From positions 62,001-126,000 of the forward strand of contig NZ_JAELVQ010000004.1 of the NCBI RefSeq assembly GCF_016428595.1: a stretch of 64,000 nucleotides of DNA. Reading direction: 5' to 3'. How positions within the stretch are numbered: position 1 is the stretch's first letter; each line of letters starts with the position of its first letter. Positions 27,554 through 35,439 of this stretch are shown here, one piece after another. This DNA is from Snuella sedimenti (GTDB taxonomy: Bacteria; Bacteroidota; Bacteroidia; Flavobacteriales; Flavobacteriaceae). The translations under genes and the position numbers were made by a program. Below the pieces are notes generated by a model. That model saw only the letters and a list, made by a program, of their open reading frames with translations. It made no database searches and was not told the origin of the DNA.

Positions 27554-28597
27554 ATGAGTCGTAGAAAGTTCTTAAAACAATCCTCTTTATTGTCACTTGG
27601 TGTGTTAACTACTTCAATGTATGGTAGTGCCTTTTCCTTTAATGCAAACAGTGATGTGATAATAGGCCATAATTCGCATCGCTACAAAGTGGATATGGCA
27701 TGGGGGAATTTGGATGCATCCAAAACGCCGGTTAAAGACTGCCATGAGATGGTACAGGATTCCAAAGGACGTATCGTTTTACTTACCAATCACACTAAAA
27801 ACAATGTGATTATTTACGACAAGTCCGGGAAGTTCATTTCAAGTTGGGGAACCGAATACCCCGGAGGGCACGGTCTTACTTTAGTTAAGGAAAATGGTGA
27901 GGATTTTTTATTGATAACCGATTACGAGCGACATCAGGTCATAAAGACGACAATTGATGGTAAAGTCGTTTTTGAAATAAATTACCCTGCAGATACTGGA
28001 AAATACAATAACAAAAACGAGTTCAAGCCAACAGAAACAACCGTTTTGGAGAATGGCGATTTTTATGTGGCTGATGGCTATGGTAACCAGTATATTACAC
28101 ATTACAATCATAAAGGAGAGTTGCTCAATATATTTGGTGGCAGGGGGATTGAAGATGACAAGTTTTTAAATGCACATGGTATTTGTTACGATAACAGGGA
28201 CAAGAATAACCCCTCGCTGTTAATATCGGCTAGAGAATTAAATATTTTAAAGCGCTTCGATTTACAAGGTAACTATTTAGAATCGGTTCCCGTACCCGGA
28301 GCTTTGATCTGCAGACCGGTAATCCATAAGAACGACATCTATTTTGCCGTCCTAAAATCGAAAAATGCACCAAATAGCGATTCGGGCTTTTTGTTGATTA
28401 TGAATGAAAAGAACGAAGTGGTTTCTTGTCCGGGAGCTACCGCTCCATCATATGCCAATAACAAATTGGAAGAATTATACCAAACGGTTAGGTTGTTTCA
28501 ACACCCGCATGATGTCTGTATAGATGATGATGAAAACATGTATGTAGCACAATGGAATTCAGGTCATACCTATCCAATAAAACTAATACGTGTATGA
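27554..28597 (+). CDS. Tat-exported NHL-type six-bladed beta-propeller protein
   Basis: A 347-residue protein with a Tat signal (MSRRKFLKQSSLLSLG). Repeated NHL-like blades follow: GRIVLLTNHTKNNVIIYDKS, HGLTLVKENGEDFLLITDYE, LENGDFYVADGYGNQYITHY and HPHDVCIDDDENMYVAQWNS. Such propellers act as peptidylglycine-lyase-like, lactonase-like or binding proteins; nothing here picks one. It lies 6 bp after DUF1501, and its stop overlaps the next ATG by 4 bp, so it belongs to the heme module. Confidence 0.8.
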   Translation: MSRRKFLKQSSLLSLGVLTTSMYGSAFSFNANSDVIIGHNSHRYKVDMAWGNLDASKTPVKDCHEMVQDSKGRIVLLTNHTKNNVIIYDKSGKFISSWGTEYPGGHGLTLVKENGEDFLLITDYERHQVIKTTIDGKVVFEINYPADTGKYNNKNEFKPTETTVLENGDFYVADGYGNQYITHYNHKGELLNIFGGRGIEDDKFLNAHGICYDNRDKNNPSLLISARELNILKRFDLQGNYLESVPVPGALICRPVIHKNDIYFAVLKSKNAPNSDSGFLLIMNEKNEVVSCPGATAPSYANNKLEELYQTVRLFQHPHDVCIDDDENMYVAQWNSGHTYPIKLIRV

Positions 28598-29382
28598 GAC
28601 TGTTACTGGTGTTTTATTGTTTGGTGTTTTTTAACTGTACCCAAAAAAGAAGTACGCAATTTTTACAACCCAATCAGGTTAGTTTGGCACAGCCCAGAGT
28701 AGTAGCTAACAGTACCTTAATAGATTCTTTTGTTACTATTAAAGCCAATTTAAAATTGGACGACGTGTCTATTTATTATACCTCTAATGGAGAAGAGCCT
28801 AGCAGGTCAACAACAAAATATGAACATCCAATCAAGGTGTCAAATCCAGGAACCTTTAAATTTAAGGCCTATCATACCGATTGGAATCCCAGTGAATTTA
28901 CCGCGCTGACACTCTATAAAAAGGGGCTGGATGCAGATACTATTGTATGGCATTCTAAAAGCAGTGAAAAATATAAAGGACAAGGTGAAAACACGTTAAT
29001 TAATCAAACCAAAGCCTCATTGAATTTTAGTGATCCCCAATGGGTTGGCTTTGATACCATTGCTTCCGCAACCGTTTCATTTAAAGACAATACGTTTGTG
29101 AAATTATTAACCGTAAGTTATTTAAACGATGCAGGCTCTTGGATATTCCCTCCAGAGTCTATAACCGTGATTTTAAACGAAGATATATCTACCAAGAAAA
29201 CAGAAACTATAAAATCTTTAAATTCCCTAACGGCAAGAAAAATGGAAACTGTAAAGATTCCTATTGAAGCAGAAGTTAAGTCTTTAAGGGTAGAAGTACA
29301 TAATTTACAGTCTATACCAGAATGGCATGAGGGACATGGTACAAAAGCGTGGTTGTTTATGGATGAATGGATTTTAAACTAA
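28594..29382 (+). CDS. Lipoprotein with chitobiase-C-type and discoidin-like domains
   Basis: A lipoprotein of about 262 residues. The proper start is the ATG at 28594, in an ATGA overlap with the previous stop; it gives MRLLLVFYCLVFFNC, a clean lipobox. A longer frame from 28552 would put 14 unlikely residues first. It has a chitobiase/hexosaminidase C-terminal unit (SIYYTSNGEEPSRSTTKYEH) followed by a discoidin-like sandwich ending AWLFMDEWIL, with no catalytic domain. The same pair of domains ends the GH20 enzyme and the next gene product. It may bind glycan or scaffold the neighbouring redox proteins. Confidence 0.8.
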   Translation: MRLLLVFYCLVFFNCTQKRSTQFLQPNQVSLAQPRVVANSTLIDSFVTIKANLKLDDVSIYYTSNGEEPSRSTTKYEHPIKVSNPGTFKFKAYHTDWNPSEFTALTLYKKGLDADTIVWHSKSSEKYKGQGENTLINQTKASLNFSDPQWVGFDTIASATVSFKDNTFVKLLTVSYLNDAGSWIFPPESITVILNEDISTKKTETIKSLNSLTARKMETVKIPIEAEVKSLRVEVHNLQSIPEWHEGHGTKAWLFMDEWILN

Positions 29383-29389
29383 AGAAAGT

Positions 29390-31516
29390 ATGTTAAAAGA
29401 TTTAAGAAACTTTAAGGAAAGTCTTTTATTTGCAGTATGTTTATTAGTATCGGGTTATTCCAATGCTTCTAATGGAGATGATGTTCCCAGAATAATACTG
29501 GCTTTAGGACGTTTGCATCCGTTGATTTTACACTTGCCTATAGGAGCCTTGCTGTTAACGTTTTTTCTGGATATTGTTGGAAGAATAAGAAAGAATTACC
29601 CAAAGCAAATTATAAAATATGCATTAGGTTTTTCGTCGCTATTTTCAATCATGGCGTGTGTTTTTGGTTATTTTCTTTCTTTAGAAGATGGTTATTCTGG
29701 AAAAACCCTAGATATCCATTTTTGGACAGGTATCTTATCAGCTACATTAATTACGCTGCTTTTTTTATTATGTGATAAAGAGAATAAACAATTAAAACGA
29801 TTATTCTTTCCGCTATTTGTTGGAACGATTGTTAGTATAAGTGTCGCTGGCCACTACGGTAGTGTTTTAACACGTGGTGATAATTTTTTAACAGAATATA
29901 TAAAAGCACCACCTAAACTACAAACTATAGAGCATATAGACAGTCTAAATATGTATGACAATGTGGTGTTAAAGATATTTGATGATAAATGTACGCAGTG
30001 TCATAATACCACAAAAAGAAAAGGGGATTTGGCATTAATTTCTAAAGAAAGTTTACTAGAGGGTGGTGAATCGGGAGACGTGATCTCTTTGGGGAATTCC
30101 AGGGAGAGTTTGCTGTACAAGCATATCATGCTTCCCATTTCAGACGAGGATCATATGCCGCCGGAAGGTAAACCCCAACTAACAAAAGATGAGTTATGGC
30201 TTATAAAATATTGGTTAGATAATAGTGGAGAGGTAGATAATAAAGTGGTTGCCATCGCAAAAAATGATACCTTAAACAAGTTATTGAAGAAGTATCTGGT
30301 CTTTGAAGAAAAGCATATCGAGGAAGCTGCCTTAGGAGCTATCCAAGATGTAGAAGACGAAGGTTTCTTAGTCCGAAAGCTGGTGCCTACAGAACCCGAA
30401 CTTTGGGTGAAATATAATAATAAGGTAATTGCAAAAGAAGCAGTAAAGACATTGGTCGATCTAAAAGATCAAATTGTTGAATTGGATCTAAGCAATACGT
30501 CTTTAACCGACGATATGACAAGCGGGTTGAGAAAACTAAAGAATCTGGAAAAGCTGGAATTAAATAATACGCAAATAACAGATAAAGCTTTAAAACACTT
30601 AAAACATTTAAAAGCACTTAAAATTTTAAATCTTGTCGGCAATGATATTAGTGAACAAGGGTTGGAGAATTTGTTGACTTCCATAACTCCCGAGCACGTG
30701 TATGCCTGGAAAACAAAAATAGACCAAAGGCTGGCTCAAAAGTTAAGTAATGACTTTGATGTTAAGATAAACAGTGGTGTTACAGGCTTTGTAGAAACGA
30801 CGCAGTTAAAAGTACCTTTTATGGTAACAAAAAAGGCATTGTTTGTTGATACCATAAGCATTAAGCTCGATTCCAAGTTAAGAAACACAAAAATATTTTA
30901 CACCTTAAACGGGGACGAACCAGATACCACTGCCTTACAGTATACCAAACCTATCATGCTTGATACAAATGCAACTATTGCAGTTAAAGCCTTTAAAAAA
31001 GGATGGAATCCAAGTGAGACATTAAAGCGTGATTTCTATAAAGTAAACCATAAAGTTTCGGATTATACAATCACACATCAACCAGAAAAACAATATCCCG
31101 GATCCGATAAACTATTTGATCTAGAATTGGGAACTTTAAATTTTAAAGATGATAAGTGGACTGGGTTTTTGGGTAATGATATTAATACGGTTATCGATTT
31201 AGGAGCTGTAAAGCCCGTAACCAAAATAGCGGTCGATTGTTTAGGACAACCAAAACAGTGGATTTTGTTTCCAACAGCTGTAGAGGTTTATGCTTCTAAC
31301 AATAAAGCCTCTGGTTTTAAACGAATTGGAACGATGAAAACAAATAAGGACAATACCAACGATATGCCACTTATTGAAAGGTTTTTCGTTGAAATTCCCA
31401 AAACAGAAGCAAGATATTATAAAGTTGTAGTCAAGAATCCAAAGGTGTTACCTAAGGGGCATGAAGGCGAGGGAAATGCATCCTGGATTTTTGTGAGTGA
31501 AATCATGTTTTGGTAA
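29390..31516 (+). CDS. DUF2231-cytochrome c-LRR-chitobiaseC-discoidin fusion protein
   Basis: A 708-residue membrane protein with an unusual domain series. An N-terminal hydrophobic segment is followed by a DUF2231-type membrane domain (LHPLILHLPIGALLLTFF and three further helices, to about residue 165). A PSCyt1-type cytochrome c domain has heme motif CTQCH (201-205) and DHMPPEGKP as likely axial Met. Leucine-rich repeats (LDLSNTSLTDDM, LELNNTQITDKAL) span about 360-435. A chitobiase-C-like unit (FYTLNGDEPDTTALQYTKP) and a C-terminal discoidin-like domain ending ASWIFVSEIMF follow. It may pass electrons between membrane and surface proteins of the module (inference). Confidence 0.85.
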   Translation: MLKDLRNFKESLLFAVCLLVSGYSNASNGDDVPRIILALGRLHPLILHLPIGALLLTFFLDIVGRIRKNYPKQIIKYALGFSSLFSIMACVFGYFLSLEDGYSGKTLDIHFWTGILSATLITLLFLLCDKENKQLKRLFFPLFVGTIVSISVAGHYGSVLTRGDNFLTEYIKAPPKLQTIEHIDSLNMYDNVVLKIFDDKCTQCHNTTKRKGDLALISKESLLEGGESGDVISLGNSRESLLYKHIMLPISDEDHMPPEGKPQLTKDELWLIKYWLDNSGEVDNKVVAIAKNDTLNKLLKKYLVFEEKHIEEAALGAIQDVEDEGFLVRKLVPTEPELWVKYNNKVIAKEAVKTLVDLKDQIVELDLSNTSLTDDMTSGLRKLKNLEKLELNNTQITDKALKHLKHLKALKILNLVGNDISEQGLENLLTSITPEHVYAWKTKIDQRLAQKLSNDFDVKINSGVTGFVETTQLKVPFMVTKKALFVDTISIKLDSKLRNTKIFYTLNGDEPDTTALQYTKPIMLDTNATIAVKAFKKGWNPSETLKRDFYKVNHKVSDYTITHQPEKQYPGSDKLFDLELGTLNFKDDKWTGFLGNDINTVIDLGAVKPVTKIAVDCLGQPKQWILFPTAVEVYASNNKASGFKRIGTMKTNKDNTNDMPLIERFFVEIPKTEARYYKVVVKNPKVLPKGHEGEGNASWIFVSEIMFW

Positions 31517-31555
31517 ATAGTTGATTAAAGTAAAAGAGTAAATTAAAGATTATAA

Positions 31556-33877
31556 ATGAATACGATGAATTTAAAATATTTGGGATTCCTGATACTAATA
31601 GTATGTTTTTCCTGTAAAGATCAGACAGAGGAAATAGTGGTAAACAAACGAACTTCCAATGAGCTTGTAGATTATGTCAATCCACTTATGGGAACCGATT
31701 CTGAGTTCAAATTGTCTAATGGGAATACCTACCCAGCAATAGCAAGACCATGGGCCATGAATTTCTGGACGCCACAAACAGCTAAAATGGGAGATGGTTG
31801 GGCTTATAAATATGATGACACCAAAATAAGAGGAATCAAGCAAACCCATCAGCCCAGTCCGTGGATTAATGATTATGCAGCCTTTTCATTAATGGCCGTA
31901 ACGGGTGACTTGAAGTTTCAAGAAGATGAGCGCGCCTCTTGGTTTTCCCATAAGGCCGAAACGGTAAAACCTTACCACTACTCGGTGTATTTAGCCGATC
32001 ATGATGTAGTGGTCGAAGTGACTCCGACAGAGCGTGCATCGCAGTTCAAATTTACCTTTCCTGAATCTGAGCAATCCTATATTATTTTGGATGCTTTTTT
32101 TAAAGGCTCTATGGTTAAAATTTTGCCGAACGAACGAAAAATAATAGGCTATTGCAGAAATAATAGCGGTGGTGTACCCGATAATTTTCATAACTATTTT
32201 GTTGCAGAATTCGATCGGGATTTTGAGATAACACATACTTGGCACGATGACTGGGAATTACAAGAAAATGCTAATGAAAGTGAGGGCGAACATGTTGGGG
32301 CCATCATAGGTTTTAAAACCATAAAGGGCGAAGTTGTTCATGTAAAAGTAGCGTCATCCTTCATCAGTCCTGAGCAGGCAGCTTTAAATTTAAAAAGAGA
32401 AATAGGAGATGATACCTTCGATCAAACTAAAGAAAAGGCAAAACAAGCCTGGGAGAAGGAATTGAACCGTATTCAAATTGAAGATGACAATATAGATCAT
32501 ATTAAAACCTTTTACTCTAGCCTGTACAGGGTGTTATTATTCCCAAGAAAATTTTATGAATTCGATGCCAATAACGAAATTGTGCATTACAGTCCTTATA
32601 ATGGCAAGGTATTACCCGGATATATGTTTACTGATAATGGCTTTTGGGATACGTTTAGGGCTGTATTCCCATTTTTTAATATGATGTATCCAGAGCTGAA
32701 CAGTCATATAATGGAAGGCTTGGCCAACACCTACAAAGAATCGGGTTGGTTGCCCGAGTGGGCAAGCCCGGGACATCGTGATTGTATGATTGGCTCCAAT
32801 TCGGCCCCTATCATAGCCGATGCTTTTTTGAAAGGGAATGTAAAAGAAAAAGATGTCGATATACTGTTTGAGGCTATGCTAAAAAATGCAACCGTATCCG
32901 AAGGCCGTCCCGTTAACTCGGTGGGTCGCGCCGGACTGGATTATTACAATTCGCTTGGTTATGTGCCTTACAATGTTGGGATTCATGAAAATGCAGCCAG
33001 AACTTTAGAATATGCCTATGCCGATTATACCATTGCCCAAATGGCCGAAAAGCTAGGAAAAAAAGATATCGCTCAGAAATATTTTGAGAAGGCCATGAAT
33101 TACAAGAAATTGTTCGACCCTTCAAGTAGTTTAATGCGTGGCAAGAATGAGGACGGAACTTTTCAATCGCCTTTTAATCCGCTTAAATGGGGAGATGCCT
33201 TTACCGAAGGTAATAGTCTGCATTATACTTGGTCCGTTTTTCAAGATGTTCAGGGACTTATAGATCTTATGGGAGGAAAAAACGCCTTCATTGCAAAATT
33301 GGATGGAGTATTTTCCATGCCACCAGATTTTGACGATTCCTATTATGGACAAACCATTCATGAGATCAGGGAAATGCAAATTGTAAATATGGGTAATTAT
33401 GCGCATGGTAATCAGCCTATTCAGCATATGATCTATTTGTATAATTATGCAGGAGCCCCTTATAAGGCACAAGCTCGTATTCGTGAGGTACTTACTAAGT
33501 TATATTCAGCTACGCCAGATGGTTATTGTGGTGATGAGGATAACGGACAAACATCGGCATGGTATGTATTTAGCTCTTTAGGGTTTTATCCAGTAACCCC
33601 GGGAACCGACCAATATGTAATTGGAAGCCCATTATTTAAGAAAGCAACACTGCACCTTGAAAATGGGAACACCTTCAAAATCCTTTCGGAAAACAATTCA
33701 GATGCTAATTTTTATATTCAATCTGTAACCTCGAACGGTACATCTTACAATAATAGTTACCTGAATTTTGAAACCATTCAAAAAGGAGGCGAATTACAAT
33801 TTAATTTAGGAAACACACCAAATAAAGACTGGGCAAGTAAACCAGAGAATGCCCCGTATTCATATAGTAATCAATAA
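31556..33877 (+). CDS. GH92 alpha-mannosidase 3, lipoprotein
   Basis: A 773-residue lipoprotein (IVCFSC). GH92 features are present but diverged: VNPLMGTDSEFKLSNGNTYP at the N-terminus, TEGNSLHYTW (acid E551), and GDEDNGQTSAW (base motif D662). The leaving-sugar loop reads YAHGNQPIQH, with Gln620 where GH92-1 and -2 have Glu. That change predicts a different linkage or leaving group, for example alpha-1,3, alpha-1,6, or a substituted mannose (inference). It starts 39 bp after the heme module and 16 bp before the fucosidase. Confidence 0.92.
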   Translation: MNTMNLKYLGFLILIVCFSCKDQTEEIVVNKRTSNELVDYVNPLMGTDSEFKLSNGNTYPAIARPWAMNFWTPQTAKMGDGWAYKYDDTKIRGIKQTHQPSPWINDYAAFSLMAVTGDLKFQEDERASWFSHKAETVKPYHYSVYLADHDVVVEVTPTERASQFKFTFPESEQSYIILDAFFKGSMVKILPNERKIIGYCRNNSGGVPDNFHNYFVAEFDRDFEITHTWHDDWELQENANESEGEHVGAIIGFKTIKGEVVHVKVASSFISPEQAALNLKREIGDDTFDQTKEKAKQAWEKELNRIQIEDDNIDHIKTFYSSLYRVLLFPRKFYEFDANNEIVHYSPYNGKVLPGYMFTDNGFWDTFRAVFPFFNMMYPELNSHIMEGLANTYKESGWLPEWASPGHRDCMIGSNSAPIIADAFLKGNVKEKDVDILFEAMLKNATVSEGRPVNSVGRAGLDYYNSLGYVPYNVGIHENAARTLEYAYADYTIAQMAEKLGKKDIAQKYFEKAMNYKKLFDPSSSLMRGKNEDGTFQSPFNPLKWGDAFTEGNSLHYTWSVFQDVQGLIDLMGGKNAFIAKLDGVFSMPPDFDDSYYGQTIHEIREMQIVNMGNYAHGNQPIQHMIYLYNYAGAPYKAQARIREVLTKLYSATPDGYCGDEDNGQTSAWYVFSSLGFYPVTPGTDQYVIGSPLFKKATLHLENGNTFKILSENNSDANFYIQSVTSNGTSYNNSYLNFETIQKGGELQFNLGNTPNKDWASKPENAPYSYSNQ

Positions 33878-33893
33878 ATAATTATAAGCAAAG

Positions 33894-35372
33894 ATGAAAA
33901 AGAAATTACTCATTGTTACAGTACTATTTTCAATGCAATTGTTCTCACAGGCAATTTATGAGGATGAACGTTATGTTCCGGAAACCGATCCTTTGGTTTT
34001 GGAAAAATTGGATCAATGGCAGGGACTTAAATTTGGATTGTTAATGCACTGGGGTACTTATAGTCAATGGGGTATTGTGGAGTCCTGGTCGTTATGTCCG
34101 GAAGAGTATGGTTGGTGCGAACGCAAAAAAGGAAGTAATCCAAACGACTATTTTGCCTATAAAAAGGAATACGAAGCATTACAAACCACGTTTAATCCAG
34201 TAAAATTCGACCCAGATAAATGGGCAAATGCAGCTAAGGATGCAGGAATGCGATATGTGGTTTTTACAACGAAACATCACGATGGATTTAGCATGTTCGA
34301 CTCCAAATATACCGACTATAAAATAACCTCCCCAAAAACCCCTTTTTCGACCAATCCTAAAGCAAACATTGCAAAAGAAATCTTTAGTTCCTTTAGGAAT
34401 CAAGGACTTTGGGCGGGAGCCTATTTTTCAAAGCCCGATTGGAATGTTAAAAGTTACTGGGATCCGTATTTTCCACCGAAAGACAGGAATGTAAATTATT
34501 CACCTGTTGATTATCCCGAAAAGTGGCAGGAATATGTAGATTTTACCCATAATCAAATTATGGAATTGATGACAGACTACGGAAAGATCGATATCCTTTG
34601 GTTAGATGGCGGTTGGGTGGCTAAAACACCTAAAGCAGAGATTACCGAATGGTATAAGCATACTGTTGCTAATGACGAAGAAGGTTATTTAAAGCATCGA
34701 ATTATCAATCAGGATATAAAGATGGACGAATTGGTTGTTAAAGCTCGTAAAAAACAACCTGGTTTAATTGTAGTCGATCGCGCCGTTCACGGTAAAAACC
34801 AAAATTACCTAACACCCGAAAACCGAGTGCCAGAGAAAACATTGCCCTATCCATGGGAGTCCTGTATTATTTCCGGAGGCGGATGGTCTTACACCCCAAA
34901 TGCAAAATATATGAGTGCCAGAGAAGGCATTCATATGCTTGTTGATGTTGTTGCTAAAGGAGGGAATTTGTTATTAAATATAGCACCAAGTCCCGAAGGA
35001 GCGTGGCAACAAGGCGCTTACGATCTTTTAAAGGCCTATGGCGATTGGATGGCTGTTAATAGTAGTGCCATTTATGAAACAAAACCAATTGCACCCTTCA
35101 AGGAAAATAATATTTGTATGACTCAGAATAAAAAAGGTAATGTCTTTTTATTCTATTTGGCAGCAGAAGGAGAAGATAAAATTCCGTCAGAAGTAACCGT
35201 AAAATCCATTACACCAAAAAGAGGATCAAAGATTACCATGCTGGGATCGAATAAGCGATTAAAATGGGTAAAACAGGATGAAGGCTTTAAAGTGATCATC
35301 CCCGAAAGTTTGAGAAATAATTTGCCTTCTAAATATGCTTGGACATTAAAGATTGAAGCCGTAAATCAGTAG
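33894..35372 (+). CDS. GH29 alpha-L-fucosidase
   Basis: A 492-residue exported protein (signal MKKKLLIVTVLFSMQLFSQA) with a GH29 barrel: FGLLMHWGTYSQWGIVESW, YVVFTTKHHDGFSMFDSKYT, and the nucleophile Asp238 in ILWLDGGWV. A C-terminal beta-domain follows GGNLLLNIAPSPEG. GH29 releases alpha-linked fucose with retention. In an N-glycan locus the likely target is core fucose, whose removal would also free GlcNAc-Asn for glycosylasparaginase. It is followed by a hairpin terminator at 35380-35423. Confidence 0.93.
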   Translation: MKKKLLIVTVLFSMQLFSQAIYEDERYVPETDPLVLEKLDQWQGLKFGLLMHWGTYSQWGIVESWSLCPEEYGWCERKKGSNPNDYFAYKKEYEALQTTFNPVKFDPDKWANAAKDAGMRYVVFTTKHHDGFSMFDSKYTDYKITSPKTPFSTNPKANIAKEIFSSFRNQGLWAGAYFSKPDWNVKSYWDPYFPPKDRNVNYSPVDYPEKWQEYVDFTHNQIMELMTDYGKIDILWLDGGWVAKTPKAEITEWYKHTVANDEEGYLKHRIINQDIKMDELVVKARKKQPGLIVVDRAVHGKNQNYLTPENRVPEKTLPYPWESCIISGGGWSYTPNAKYMSAREGIHMLVDVVAKGGNLLLNIAPSPEGAWQQGAYDLLKAYGDWMAVNSSAIYETKPIAPFKENNICMTQNKKGNVFLFYLAAEGEDKIPSEVTVKSITPKRGSKITMLGSNKRLKWVKQDEGFKVIIPESLRNNLPSKYAWTLKIEAVNQ

Positions 35373-35379
35373 ATATTAA

Positions 35380-35423
35380 GCTGGCATGTTTAAGAAGAGC
35401 AGTAGAACATGTCAGCCTTTTTT
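35380..35423 (+). terminator. Hairpin terminator after the fucosidase
   Basis: Arms GCTGGCATGTT and AACATGTCAGC pair with one G-T wobble and are followed by a T run. It lies between GH29 and GH92-4, so it may end the long transcript or attenuate read-through into GH92-4. Confidence 0.75.
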
Positions 35424-35439
35424 AAAATAAAAGAAACAG

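Noticed and set aside
28552-28596. Earlier start for the chitobiase-C lipoprotein
   Set aside because: It adds 14 residues before a perfect lipoprotein signal and overlaps the previous gene by 46 bp; the ATGA overlap at 28594 is the better start.
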